A stretch of 64,000 nucleotides of DNA from SIAQ01 sp963767835 (GCA_963767835.1 CAVYFY010000006.1:310001-374000); one strand, 5' to 3'. Positions 47,116 through 56,690 are shown, counted from the stretch's first letter. Made by a program: numbers and translations. Notes: generated by a model from the letters alone, not told the origin.

Positions 47116-48139
47116 CTAATTCGGCAGCCAACCCCGTGCCACCAGCACCTCCGCGATCTGCACCGCGTTGGTCGCTGCCCCCTTGCGCAAGTTGTCCGAT
47201 ACCACCCACAGGTTCAGGCCGTTCGCAACCGTAGGATCGCGGCGAATGCGGCCCACGAAGACTTCATCGCGCCCTTCACTATTGAGCGCGAGCGGCACTT
47301 CCCCCTTGGCATAATCATCGAGAACGATGACGCCCGGCGATTTCCGCAATGCCTCGCGCGCCTGCTCCGGCGTGATGGGCCGAGCGAATTCGAGATTGAT
47401 CGCCTCGGAATGCCCAGTGCGCACCGGCACGCGCACCGTCGTCGGCGACACCAGGATCGTGTCGTCCCCCATGATCTTCCGGGTTTCCTTGATCATCTTG
47501 ATCTCTTCTTCGCTGTAGCCGTCCTCGCCGAGCTTCCAGTCGTGCGGCAACACATTGCCCGCGAGTTGGGCGGCATGCACTGTCACCGGCGGAACCTTAT
47601 CACCGCGGCCAAGCGCATGCAATTGCGCCGCCAGCTCCGCCGTTGCCTTCGCGCCTTTGCCGGACGATGCTTGATAGGTCGCCACCACCACGCGCTTGAT
47701 GCGGGCCAAATCGTGCAGCGGCTTCAACGCGACCACCATCTGGATCGTCGAGCAATTCGGATTCGCCACGATCCCCTTCGGAATCGACTTGAGCGCATCG
47801 GCATTCACCTCCGGCACCACCAACGGCACATCGGGATCCATCCGCCAGGCGCTCGAATTATCGACGACGATCGCCCCCGCCTTCGCCGCCAGCGGGCTCG
47901 TCTCGCGGCTCACCGATGCCGGCGTGCTGGAAAGAACGATCTGCACGCCGGCAAACGCCTCGGGCCGAATCGCCTCGACGATGTAGCGCTTACCCATGAA
48001 CTCGATGGCTTTGCCGACGCTGCGTTCGGAGGCGAGGAACTTGATGGAGGAAAACGGGAAATCGTGCTCACTGAGCACGAGTCGCATGATTTCGCCGACG
48101 GCGCCGGTCAGCGCCCACGACCGCAACGCTGACTGCCAC
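47116..48139 (-). CDS. asd: Aspartate-semialdehyde dehydrogenase, frameshifted near the N-terminus
   Basis: Converts aspartyl phosphate to aspartate semialdehyde for Lys, Met, Thr and diaminopimelate synthesis. The active-site Cys is in VANPNCSTIQMVVAL. YQASSGKGAKA, PHDWKLGEDGYSEEE and RVPVRTGHSEAINLE are family signatures. Frame analysis shows a GTG start at 48139 with AAGGATCC upstream, reading VAVSVAVVGA, then one extra base at about 48109 before TGAVGEIMRLVL. Removing it gives the expected Rossmann motif GATGAVG. About 340 residues. As this is an essential gene, a sequencing error is likely. Confidence 0.9.
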
Positions 48140-48260
48140 GGTAAGGATCCTTTCTTGAATTTTGATTGGAAACGGACCTTGACGCACTGTCATTTTCCAG
48201 CACCGAGCGAGATTGGCAAGAGCATCTTAGTTTTGCGGCATCCCTGGCTGGCGCGTCGGG

Positions 48261-49907
48261 CTATGGCGCGAGTCGCCGGTGTGCGGCAGCGTCGAGAGTC
48301 GCCGCCGCCACGAAATATCCCAATAAACAACCGGCGATTTCGCGAAACGCCGAATAGTGACCCTGACGCCACCAATCGCGTACGATGGTGATCCAGCAAC
48401 CTACCGGATTGAGCGCGTAGGAGAATTCCGACGAGCCAGGCACAAGGATGGGGCAGGCAATAGTGCCGATCAGCAAGACCAGCAGGATGAGCCCCATGCT
48501 GACGTAGGCCGTGACGCTGGTGCGACAGATGACGGAGAGAAAAAGCGCCAGCATCGCGAAAAAGTATACGTGAATTGCCACGGCAATCAACAGCAAGAGG
48601 CCGGCCCACGGCGCCAGATTACCGAAAACCAAAGCGACCAGCCAGGTCGCACCGAACGGAAGCAGCGCCGGCCAGTAGCGCCGCATGTTACCGCCGACTT
48701 TCGCCCACAGGAATTCCGTCGTCGAAATTGGCAGGAGCAGAAGCGAATCGAGGCACTGGCGTTCCCGTTCGCGGACAATACAACCGGTGATCCGCAACGT
48801 CAGGAGCCAAAGGAAACAGCAGAGGTCGGCAATCATGATCCACACAAAGAGGTCGAGAAAATAGTCGATGCCGATGCGCTCGCCTCCTCGTTGGGCGTCC
48901 ACCCACACGCTCACATGCATCAGGTACAAAGTAATGAGCACCGGCATCGAGCACATCGCCAAGCGAACAACGACATACGACGGATCGAGGTAGCATTCCT
49001 TCCAGGCGACAGCGTTGTCGCCGATGGGCGGGAATTGCCAGAATCGATTGGCGTTCTTGTTGAAGCGCGGTTGCGCCGCTTCGACAGGCATTGGCTCCTC
49101 GCCGCGTTGTTTGTGCAACAGGTAGGCGGAAAGAAGCAGCAGACCGTATGCGGTGACGCCGTGCACCAGCGTCAACACGCCGGCTACGCCCCACATGATC
49201 AGGTAGTTGTCGGCGCCTCCACTTGACGGCCTCAGTAGATACGGAGATGAGCCGTGGGCTAAATCCAGCGGCCCGCACGCGCACATGAAGATGCCTGCCA
49301 GGGGAAAATAACTCTTCACCAGCGCCATGATCAGGCTGCGGCTTTCAATCGCTGTGAACATGCTGAACGCGCCGACGGAAAACAGCAGCAGGAAGGTATT
49401 CCAGAAATTGGCGGCGATCATCTCCATGTCAATGCCGCCCCAGAGTTGGGCGAACGCCAGCACTGGCAATCCGGACAGCAGGACGCTGCCGACGAGCACA
49501 ACGCGCGACAGCAATTTGCCGGTCACGATTTCCCATGCGCTCAGATGCGTCGTGAACAGAAGCGGCAAGGTGCGGCGATTGCGTTCCTCCTGAATCCCCG
49601 CCGCGATGTAGATCGGCATCAGCACCAGTACCGCGATATTTTGCGCGACAAGGACCGTGATGCTGAAGCGCTCGGCGATCCGCGCGTTCTGGTTGATCGA
49701 CCATTGCAGGAGTGGCATGCCGCTAATTCCGGGCGCCAAAAAGTGGGGTTCCTTGAGCGTGCTATAGTAGGTCGCCGCCAGCGCCGCGAAAAGCGCCAGG
49801 ACATAAAGGACGCGCACGAGCGTGCTGCGGCCGCGCCGTGCCAGGCGCACCAGGTCGTAGAAGGCGTGCGGGCCGACTAGCCGCCGGTTTTCTCGCAGAT
49901 TGAACAT
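48261..49907 (-). CDS. ABC-2-type transporter permease-like membrane protein
   Basis: 548 residues from the ATG at 49907. HAFYDLVRLARRGRSTLVRV precedes helix 1, and AAGIQEERNRRTLPLLFTTH, where ERNRRTLPLL is a typical ABC-2 cytoplasmic loop, follows helix 2. A second such loop, VRERERQCLDSLLLLPIST, opens a second set of helices, giving twelve or so in total. This matches planctomycete ABC-2 permeases fused in tandem. No ATP-binding gene is adjacent. Confidence 0.8.
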   Translation of the reverse strand: MFNLRENRRLVGPHAFYDLVRLARRGRSTLVRVLYVLALFAALAATYYSTLKEPHFLAPGISGMPLLQWSINQNARIAERFSITVLVAQNIAVLVLMPIYIAAGIQEERNRRTLPLLFTTHLSAWEIVTGKLLSRVVLVGSVLLSGLPVLAFAQLWGGIDMEMIAANFWNTFLLLFSVGAFSMFTAIESRSLIMALVKSYFPLAGIFMCACGPLDLAHGSSPYLLRPSSGGADNYLIMWGVAGVLTLVHGVTAYGLLLLSAYLLHKQRGEEPMPVEAAQPRFNKNANRFWQFPPIGDNAVAWKECYLDPSYVVVRLAMCSMPVLITLYLMHVSVWVDAQRGGERIGIDYFLDLFVWIMIADLCCFLWLLTLRITGCIVRERERQCLDSLLLLPISTTEFLWAKVGGNMRRYWPALLPFGATWLVALVFGNLAPWAGLLLLIAVAIHVYFFAMLALFLSVICRTSVTAYVSMGLILLVLLIGTIACPILVPGSSEFSYALNPVGCWITIVRDWWRQGHYSAFREIAGCLLGYFVAAATLDAAAHRRLAP

Positions 49908-50067
49908 GGGTCGATGGTCTACGATCCCGATACAACAATCAAGCGGTGAGTTCTCTGCATTGTCTTCGGTTTCTCGCTCGTTGCCCACCCCGACAATTGA
50001 CGCATACGGCTCGGCACGTTACAAAGGGAAAGAGGGCCTTCGATCCCAACCGCGGGAAGGAAAAGAC

Positions 50068-50325
50068 GTGACAGGCAAAGATTTACTCAAGCGGGTGCGT
50101 GAACAGCCATTCGTGCCATTTCGTGTTGTCATCAGCGAAGGCGCGAGCTATGAGGTGCGCCATCCCGACCAGATCATGGTCCGGCGTGATTCAGCTGTCA
50201 TCGGCCTTCCAAGCGATGATGAAGGCCTTATGGACAATTCGGTGGTCGTAGACTTAATGTATGTCATCAGCCTGGACCCGATTGCGCCGAAAAAGGCGAA
50301 AGGCAAATCCTCCAACGGCAAATGA
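50068..50325 (+). CDS. Small conserved-looking hypothetical protein
   Basis: 85 residues with a GTG start at 50068 and GGAAGG 7 nt upstream. TGKDLLKRVREQPFVPFRVV and YEVRHPDQIMVRRDSAVIG indicate a compact beta-rich domain with a Lys-rich tail (KKAKGKSSNGK). This layout is common in planctomycete small proteins of unknown function. A longer frame upstream lacks any start signal and was not used. Confidence 0.65.
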   Translation: MTGKDLLKRVREQPFVPFRVVISEGASYEVRHPDQIMVRRDSAVIGLPSDDEGLMDNSVVVDLMYVISLDPIAPKKAKGKSSNGK

Positions 50326-50427
50326 CCGTATCAATAACCCCCAGATTCGCCGCACGCTTTCCCATTGCGTCGGTTGCTCTTGGGATTCGTTTGCGGTTTC
50401 TCGTGCGTCGCCTAGCGAGGAACCGCC

Positions 50428-51225
50428 ATGTTCGGTGCGATTGTGGAATTATTGGCTCTCGACAAGCGCGAAACCAAGATTCGGAGCATGTTCAACAACA
50501 TCGCTCCGAGCTATGATTTGCTCAATCATTTGCTGAGCCTGAACATCGATAAATATTGGCGTTGGCGAACCACCCGGCTCGTGCCGCCAACGCTGCCCCT
50601 CACCCCCAGCCCCTCTCCCCTGAGTACAGGAGCGAGGGGAGCAACCGCCGCGCCGATCCTCGATCTTTGCACCGGCACCGGCGATCTGGCGTTGGCGTAT
50701 GATCGGGCGGCGGCGGGGCGGGTGCCGATCGTCGGGGCCGATTTTTGCCATGAGATGCTGGTGCGGGCGGATGCGAAGGCCCGGGGAAAGAAGGCGGGAG
50801 AGCGGATTCGCTTTCTGGAAGCCGACGCGCAACATTTGCCGTTTGCGAGCAATATGTTCCAGATTGCTACGGTCGCGTTCGGCCTGCGCAACGTCACCGA
50901 CACGGACAAGGGAATCGCCGAGATGGTGCGCGTGACGCAGCCCGGAGGCAAGGTCGCGATCCTCGAATTCTCGCAGCCGCGTGGCCGACTGTTCGGCGGC
51001 ATGTACCGTGCTTATTTTCGGCATGTCTTGCCACGCCTCGGCCAGTGGATTTCGCGTTCCAAGGACAACGCCTATCGCTATTTGCCCGAGAGCGTGATGC
51101 AGTTTCCCGATGGCGAAGCGCTGGCCGAGCGGCTGCGCGGGCACGGGCTCGTCGATGTGAAGTGGCATCCGTTCACGTTCGGCATCGCGACGTTGTATGT
51201 GGGGACCAAAGCCGTTCACGTTTAG
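50428..51225 (+). CDS. ubiE: Demethylmenaquinone/ubiquinone methyltransferase with repeat-derived insert
   Basis: SAM-dependent C-methylation in menaquinone synthesis. MFNNIAPSYDLLNHLLSLNI and DKYWRWRTTRLV open the family. SAM motif I is ILDLCTGTGDLALAYD (about 77-92), with ADAQHLPFASNMF, VAFGLRNVTD and VMQFPDGEALAERL downstream. Between WRTTRLV and motif I lie about 22 residues (PPTLPLTPSPSPLSTGARGA) absent from typical members and encoded by a repeat-like DNA segment. The stop codon lies inside an inverted repeat. Methyl donor and acceptor sites appear intact, so the enzyme is probably functional. Confidence 0.92.
   Translation: MFGAIVELLALDKRETKIRSMFNNIAPSYDLLNHLLSLNIDKYWRWRTTRLVPPTLPLTPSPSPLSTGARGATAAPILDLCTGTGDLALAYDRAAAGRVPIVGADFCHEMLVRADAKARGKKAGERIRFLEADAQHLPFASNMFQIATVAFGLRNVTDTDKGIAEMVRVTQPGGKVAILEFSQPRGRLFGGMYRAYFRHVLPRLGQWISRSKDNAYRYLPESVMQFPDGEALAERLRGHGLVDVKWHPFTFGIATLYVGTKAVHV
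50595..50642 (+). repeat. Repeat-like GC-rich segment inside ubiE
   Basis: CCCCTCACCCCCAGCCCCTC followed by TCCCCTGAGTACAGGAGCGA and GGGGAGC, a 46-48 bp segment with imperfect hairpin pairing (CCCCTC...GAGGGG). From memory this resembles a dispersed intergenic element of GC-rich planctomycete genomes. It adds a Pro/Ser-rich linker in frame before the SAM-binding motif. Confidence 0.65.
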
Positions 51226-51253
51226 CGTTCGCAGCGCCCTGCGAGCGCTAAAC
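51220..51253. repeat. Inverted repeat, GTTTAGCG family, copy 2
   Basis: Arms GTTTAGCGTTCGCAG (51220-51234) and CTGCGAGCGCTAAAC (51239-51253), 14 of 15 paired, 4-nt loop. The left arm contains the last codon and stop (TAG) of ubiE. Same core as the copy at 11786-11842. It separates the convergent ubiE and udk genes. Confidence 0.85.
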
Positions 51254-51268
51254 GTAAACACCGGAGTT

Positions 51269-51880
51269 TCATCTGGCCAACGCATGTAAATGCCGGCTCA
51301 GCGCGTCCAACCCTGCCGCGAAATCGGTGTTGTTGGCGACGATCAGGTGCGCTTCGTCCCGGTGTGGCAAGACGAATTCGCGATACGCCGGCAGCACGTG
51401 ATTTTCCCAGCAATAAGCGCTGTGCTCGGCGCTGTAGCCGCGCTCGTGCACATCGCGCTGCAAGCGCCGCTGCCGGCAAATCTCCTCGTCGGCGTCGATG
51501 AACACGCGCATGTCGAGAGCGGCGCGAATCTCGGCGTCATGAAATAGAAAGAGGCCTTCGAGGATCAAGATCGGGGCGGGCGACACCGTGATCGAGCCGC
51601 TCGGTTTGTCGCGGTGGTTGAACGTGTATTCAGGCCGGACAACCGGATCGCCGCGCTGCAGCGCCGCCAGATCGGTGCGAAATTGTGGCCAATCGAGCGC
51701 GGTCGGCAAATCGAAATTCGCCCGGCCATTGGCGTCACCCTGTTGCCTTTCAATCGGATGGTAATAATTGTCGAGCGAAAGGACGCTGCGCGATTTCTCC
51801 GGCAGTCGCTCGATAAGATCGCGCAGGAACCTGGTTTTGCCGGAAGCGCTGGCGCCGACGATGCCGACGAGGTAGGACAT
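51269..51880 (-). CDS. udk: Uridine kinase
   Basis: 203 residues from the ATG at 51880. The P-loop GASASGKT (9-16) lies in YLVGIVGASASGKTRFLRDL. SLDNYYHPI, NFDLPTALDW, PILILEGLFLF and IDADEEICRQRRLQRDV are the nucleotide- and substrate-binding blocks of the uridine kinase/PRK family. It phosphorylates uridine or cytidine in pyrimidine salvage. It lies 5 bp downstream of a LarA-like gene on the same strand, so probably one transcript. A longer upstream start would overlap that gene and was rejected. Confidence 0.9.
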   Translation of the reverse strand: MSYLVGIVGASASGKTRFLRDLIERLPEKSRSVLSLDNYYHPIERQQGDANGRANFDLPTALDWPQFRTDLAALQRGDPVVRPEYTFNHRDKPSGSITVSPAPILILEGLFLFHDAEIRAALDMRVFIDADEEICRQRRLQRDVHERGYSAEHSAYCWENHVLPAYREFVLPHRDEAHLIVANNTDFAAGLDALSRHLHALAR

Positions 51881-51885
51881 GACGC

Positions 51886-53142
51886 TCAAACCCCCGTCAA
51901 ATTCCCTTCCGCATCGAACGCCAATTCGTAGGGCCCCTTCACCACCTCGAATTCGGTCACCGGCTTCAATTCCTTCACGCACGGCTCGGAGACTTCGACT
52001 TCCTCCAGCATGAGCGTGTTGCGAATGTGCATGACGCGAGCATTTTCCATGGCGCGCGAGCCAAGCAGCGACAGGGCGTTTTCGAGGACTTCGCGGTCGG
52101 TGTCGTAATGGACGCTGATGCTGGCGCCTTCGGGGTAGCCGGAGGTGACGCAATTGATGCGGGTGGCGTGGTAGTCCATGGCGTTGACGAGGCGGTTGGT
52201 GCAGAAGTCGGAGAAGCCGATGCCGCAGGCGTTGCCGTGGGTGTGTTCGGTCAGGCCGCGCAGGAAGATGTAGCGCATGTTCGGCTGATTGATGACGGCG
52301 TCGCTGCGGAGGGCGCGTTTGCGTCCAACGACATTGGTGTCCATGCCGCTGCCGGAGATGTCCTTGCCGATCTCGTCGATGATGAGCAGGTCGGCTTCGT
52401 GGAAGGGCAAGCGGCCGAGCCATTCTTTCGCCTTCACGAGCAAACGCTCTTCGACCGGCTCGAAATCCGCGGGGGCGGCGGCTTCGAGAAGGGCGGTTTC
52501 GTCGTAGCCGTTCTCGACCGTTGCCAGGCCGAACGCGATCGGCGCTTTGCCGCGCATGAATCGGCTAACGGAGCGGACGACCGGGTCATACGGTTGTTCG
52601 AGCAGCAAGCGATGGTAATGGGCGGCGCCGTGGCGTTTGCCCAGGCCGATCATCATCATTTTCAAGAGGCCGCTCTCGATGGGGCCGTTGTAATTGGTGT
52701 GTGGCTTGACGCGGCCGACGACGCCGATATGATCCGCGCTCGAGGCATTCTTGTCGAGGAACACCGGCCAGCCTTCCGGCGTGTCGCCCAGGTGGACGAC
52801 CTCCATCGACGAGCGGATCGGGGCGCCGACGAAATCCTCGGTGATGCCGTAGCCATGCAGGACTTGAAGTTGGCCCTCGGCGGTAGCGCCGCCGTGGCTG
52901 CCCATCGCGGGGACCAGGAACGGTTGAGCGCCGAGATCGCGGAGGTGCTGGACGGCGCTTTTGAGGATGACGGCGATATTGGCGATGCCGCGGCTGCCTG
53001 CGGTGAGCGCGACGGTTTGGCCGCGCTTGATTTTGCTGCCGAGATTGAGCTTGCCGAGCGCTTCGCGGATGGTCGCCGGAATATTCTCGACGCGCGGCCG
53101 TGGGAATTTTTGACGCAATCGAAGCATGCGGGGATAGGCCAC
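51886..53142 (-). CDS. LarA-like (DUF2088) lactate racemase domain protein
   Basis: 418 residues. VALTAGSRGIANIAVILKSA, VPAMGSHGGATAEGQ (the SHGG motif) and VVGRVKPHTNYNGPIESGLL match the N-terminal DUF2088 half. The C-terminal half has LLIIDEIGKDISGSGMDTNV and HGNACGIGFSDFCTNRLV. In LarA, His residues and Lys of the first half hold the nickel-pincer cofactor. No larB, larC or larE gene is in the window, so whether this protein uses the cofactor or is a related isomerase is unclear. It is followed by udk. Confidence 0.8.
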   Translation of the reverse strand: MAYPRMLRLRQKFPRPRVENIPATIREALGKLNLGSKIKRGQTVALTAGSRGIANIAVILKSAVQHLRDLGAQPFLVPAMGSHGGATAEGQLQVLHGYGITEDFVGAPIRSSMEVVHLGDTPEGWPVFLDKNASSADHIGVVGRVKPHTNYNGPIESGLLKMMMIGLGKRHGAAHYHRLLLEQPYDPVVRSVSRFMRGKAPIAFGLATVENGYDETALLEAAAPADFEPVEERLLVKAKEWLGRLPFHEADLLIIDEIGKDISGSGMDTNVVGRKRALRSDAVINQPNMRYIFLRGLTEHTHGNACGIGFSDFCTNRLVNAMDYHATRINCVTSGYPEGASISVHYDTDREVLENALSLLGSRAMENARVMHIRNTLMLEEVEVSEPCVKELKPVTEFEVVKGPYELAFDAEGNLTGV

Positions 53143-53228
53143 GGGAAACCCCTATGATAATGGGTAAGGCAGGTTGCGGATGCCGATTCTATCGTATCGG
53201 AAGTCAAGGCGAGTAGAAAGGCAACACC

Positions 53229-53810
53229 ATGAAAATCGAGCACACCAATTTCACCGGCCCGGCCATCGATGACCGCGAGGTGCTGGCGAAATTGCCCAGG
53301 GAGCTGGCGAAACTGCTGGAGCAGACCAACGGCTTCATCCAGTTTCACGGCGGGTTCCACGTGCGCGGGGCGTGCCTGGCGCCGGCGTGGCATTCCCTGC
53401 GTGATGCCTGGATCGGCAAGAACGCGTTTCATGAGCTTTATCCCGAGGTGACGCCCGAGGACATTCCGTTCGCGGAAGATTGCATGGGGGACCAATTCCT
53501 CCTGCGCGAGGGGACCGTCTGGCAACTCTTTGCGGAAACGGGGGAGCTGGAATCGCTGGAATCGAGTTTCAGCGAATTTCTGCAAAATGTGGAAGAAGAT
53601 CCGGGAGAGCATCTGGCAATGCATCCACTTTTGCAGTTCCAGCGCGAGGGGGGCCATTTGCAGCCTGGCCAGCTGTTAAGCGCGTATCCGCCGTTCTGCA
53701 CCGAGGAAGCGGAAGACGGCGTATCGCTCAAGGCGATCCCAAGCGGTGAGCGCCGGCAATTGCTCGCTGATCTCGCGAATCAGTTGCGCGACGGCACGCA
53801 AATCGATTGA
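53229..53810 (+). CDS. SUKH/SMI1-KNR4-like protein
   Basis: 193 residues. LAKLLEQTNGFIQFHGGFHV opens the domain (the SUKH family begins with a similar helix and NGF strand). IPFAEDCMGDQFLLREGTVW (FA.D..GDQF), ETGELESLESSFSEFLQNV and the Pro-rich end match the T6SS-immunity DUF1851/SUKH layout. Such proteins often act as immunity factors, but no toxin is nearby and a housekeeping role is possible. Alone on its strand, followed by an inverted repeat. Confidence 0.7.
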   Translation: MKIEHTNFTGPAIDDREVLAKLPRELAKLLEQTNGFIQFHGGFHVRGACLAPAWHSLRDAWIGKNAFHELYPEVTPEDIPFAEDCMGDQFLLREGTVWQLFAETGELESLESSFSEFLQNVEEDPGEHLAMHPLLQFQREGGHLQPGQLLSAYPPFCTEEAEDGVSLKAIPSGERRQLLADLANQLRDGTQID

Positions 53811-53814
53811 TGCC

Positions 53815-53893
53815 GGCGAGCCGAGCCCCGTGAGGGGCCGGTTGCGGGCCAACGTCGCTCGCTTAACCGGCCCCTTACGGGGCTCGGCTCGCC
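53815..53893. repeat. Inverted repeat, GGCGAGCCGAGCCCCG family, copy 1
   Basis: The 29-bp arms at 53815-53843 (starting GGCGAGCCGAGCCCCGTGAG) and 53865-53893 pair at 28 of 29 positions. It starts 5 nt after the SUKH gene stop. A second copy is at 59669-59740. The rest of the gap (53894-54114) holds only the promoter region of the efflux gene; no other feature seen. Confidence 0.93.
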
Positions 53894-54114
53894 TATCTTC
53901 CGCTGCCCGCCCGCCTTTCTTCACCTCTTCCGGCTCATTTCGTTCGCCAGCTTCATGCCGGCGCTGGAATCATCGCTACATTCGGCAAAGTTTTCCTGAT
54001 TTGTCAGCAGGCGGTTGCCGATAACGGTAAAGCTTGGCGATAGTGTGCGCGTATGCATGCGTGCCGGGCGCATCCATGGGGATGGATGATGGGCCTCAGT
54101 CGTTGAGGTGGTCA

Positions 54115-56487
54115 ATGATGCGTTCGCTTGCAGGTGCCGTCGGTAAATGGCTGGGGGGGAGCCTGGCAGCGATGCTCGCGCTGGCGGGCATGACCGGCTG
54201 TCAGCCCACGTTCCTGTCGCAGAAAGCCTGGGAACAGAACTCGGCCCTGTCAGTGTTGCCGCCGAGCATCGAGAACTCGCACACCCCGCCCGCGGCGCCG
54301 ATCATCGCGGAGGTCAAGGCGCCGGCAACGGTCAATTATCCGGAGCGCGAGCAGCGCGAGATGACCTTGCAGGAGTGCATCGCCATCGCCCTGGAGAACG
54401 GCGTTGTCAGCGGCAATGCTCCGGAAGGCCAAATCAGCACGCAACTCGCTGTCTTCAATGGCCCCGGATCGCTGAATGGCCAGTCCGATTACATTCGCGT
54501 CCTGGCGCTCAATCCCGCCCTCGCCCAGGCCTCCATCGAAGCCGCGGAGTCACGGTTCGACGCCGTCTGGGTCACCGGCCTGAGCACCTTCAGCACCGAT
54601 GCCATCCCCGGCGTCCCCAATCTCCCGGGCACCAACGGCACCGTCGAGCAGCAGGGGGCCAACTTCGGCTCGTCGATCGTCAAGGCCTTCGCCAACGGCG
54701 CCGTCGCCAATGTCTCCTTCCTCGTCAATTACCGCAACATCACCAACACCGGCGGCGAACCGCAGGCGTTCTTCGGACCGTTCAACCCGCAATATTCCGC
54801 CGCCTTGAGCCTGGGCTATGAAATTCCCCTCTGGCGCGATGCCGGCGTTGAGATCAACTCGCTTTTGTCGCACCTCTCCGGGATCACCGGGAGCTCGCTC
54901 ACCGATCCCAGCGCCCTGGCCGGGTTCAACGGCCAGCAAGGGCGTGTCAGCGCCTTGCTGGGCCAGCCCGTCGAAGGCACGCTCATCTCGCGTTTGCGGT
55001 TCGACCAGAGCCGCGCCGAGTTCGAGCGCAACGTGCACACGATGGTCAAGAATGTAGAAATCGCCTACTGGACCTTGTACAGCAAGTATGGCCAGCTTTA
55101 CAGTTTCGAGGAAAACCTGCGCATCTTGCAACGGGCCTATCAGGAAATCGTCATCAAAGAAAACGCCGGGGCTGGCGGCGCCGATCGCTTCCGGCTCTTT
55201 CAAAATAAGGGGCAGTTCGAGGAGTTCCGCGGCAACCGCGTTCAGGCCCTGCAGGAAGTTCTCGACGCCGAATTGCAGTTGCGCGGCATTCTGCGGATGA
55301 AGGTGGAAGATGGCACGCGGATTGTGCCGATCACGCCGCCGAGCCTGGCGGAAATCAAGCCGGACTGGAAGAGCTGCCTGGACGACGCCCTCACCTTGCG
55401 TCCGGAGCTGGTGCTGGCGCGAGAACGTTCGCTACCACCAGTATCAGTTGACCGTCCAGAAGAACGGCCTGCGGCCCGATCTGCGGGCATTCCTGAAATA
55501 TGAGCCGTTCGGCGACGGTCCATCGCTGGCGGGCGCCAGCCCCTCCGTCCAGGCGACCGATCCATTCAACGGCGTGCCGATTCCGACCGACTCCGCCCTC
55601 CGCTCGCTGGCTGGCGGGCACTTGACCGATTGGACGGCCGGCCTGTTCATGAATGTTCCGCTCGGCTTCCGCTATGAGCTGGCGGCCATCCGCGCGGCTC
55701 GCTTGCAACTGTCGCAGAGTTACTATTTCCTGCGCAATCAAGAGGAAAAAGCCGTCCTCGAGCTAGCCAAGCAGTACGAACAAACCCAGGCCCAGTGGAG
55801 GCTGATCCAGGCCCACCGCTCCGAGCGCGAGAGCTACCGGAACGCCCTGGTCGAGTTCGAGAAGAAGATCAAGGAAGGCACAAGGATGCAACCTATGCGA
55901 ACCTGGATTTCCTGACCGTACAGCGCAGCTATGCCGCCGCCCTCGTGAAGGAATACGGGAGCATCGCCGAGTACAACAATGCGTTGGCCCGGCTGGAATT
56001 CGCGAAGGGGACGACGCTGAAGTACAACAACGTGTACATCAGCGAAGGCGCCTTGCCGCAGTGTGCCCAGGTGCGTGCGGTGGAATACGAGAAGCAGCAC
56101 TCGCATGACCTGGTGTTATGCCAAAGGCCGGATTCGCTGGCGCAACCGGGGCAGATGTGCGCGAGGACAGAGAACGAGGTGCAAGCGCCGGCGGAGTTGC
56201 CGGCGGTGAAGTTGACGGAAAGCCCGTTCGCCGCGCCGCCGCCGGTGCTGCCCGTGCCGGCAGTGGCTGCGGGGAAGTCCATTCTTTCCCCGGCGCCCAT
56301 CACGCCCGTCTCGATGCCGGCGACCCCGACTACCGAGAAGGTTGAATTCAAGTCCTCGCCGACGCCGGCCCCGATGGCGCAGCCGATTCCAACGACCAGC
56401 GTCAGGCCCGTCGGGATGCCCGGCAACGATTTATTCTTGCAACCGTCATCGAGCTTGCAAGGCCTCGGCGCGTCGACGCCGCGCTGA
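54115..56487 (+). CDS. TolC-like outer-membrane efflux lipoprotein, two frameshifts
   Basis: About 790 residues from the ATG at 54115 (GAGGTGG upstream; the next ATG at 54118 is equivalent). Signal sequence with lipobox-like ALAGMTGC. The OEP repeats are visible in MTLQECIAIALENG, VEIAYWTLYSKYGQLYSFEE and, later, LVEFEKKIKEGT. One base is missing near 55422 (ARENVRYHQYQLTVQ restored) and one A near 55883 (GTKDATYANLDFLTVQ restored). A Pro-rich tail of about 130 residues follows the second half. It forms the outer-membrane channel of an export system; the inner-membrane partners are not here. Confidence 0.82.
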
Positions 56488-56541
56488 ACCGTCCTGAATT
56501 TTTTGATGAAGCCATCCCCTGGGAACGTTTCCCACTTCCGG

Positions 56542-56565
56542 ACCCACGGCCTCCCCGCCGTGGGT
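56542..56565 (+). terminator. Hairpin after the efflux gene
   Basis: 9-bp stem ACCCACGGC / GCCGTGGGT with a 6-nt loop, followed by TTGG rather than a T-tract. Located about 55 bp after the stop. Confidence 0.5.
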
Positions 56566-56625
56566 TTGGTCGTTTGCTGGCGCTACAGGAAGACGATCGC
56601 CTTCCGATCGCTGATCCAAGAATTC

Positions 56626-56690
56626 AATAATGAAGGCAGGAAGCCAGGAAAAAAAAGGGGCGATTTTCCTGTCTTCCTGCATTCCTTATT
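56626..56690. repeat. Inverted repeat, GCAGGAA family
   Basis: The arms AATAATGAAGGCAGGAAGCC... (56626-56652) and ...CTTCCTGCATTCCTTATT (56664-56690) pair over about 27 bp with few mismatches. The right arm contains the stop codon (TAA, 56686-56688) of the minus-strand membrane gene. The GCAGGAA core is shared with the hairpin at 21443-21478. Confidence 0.75.

Noticed and set aside
51886..52423. Longer start for the uridine kinase
   Set aside because: It would overlap the LarA-like gene by more than 500 bp, and the extra residues are low-complexity Arg/His-rich; the start at 51880 gives a standard P-loop at residue 9.
52662..53657. 331-codon minus-strand ORF overlapping the LarA-like gene
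   Set aside because: It is an out-of-frame shadow of the LarA-like and SUKH genes with Ser/Arg-rich low-complexity sequence.
56517..56528. CCCCTGGGAACG after the efflux gene as another copy of the 47017 element
   Set aside because: The match is only 12 bp and the rest of the unit (CTTATCC...) is missing; coincidence cannot be excluded.
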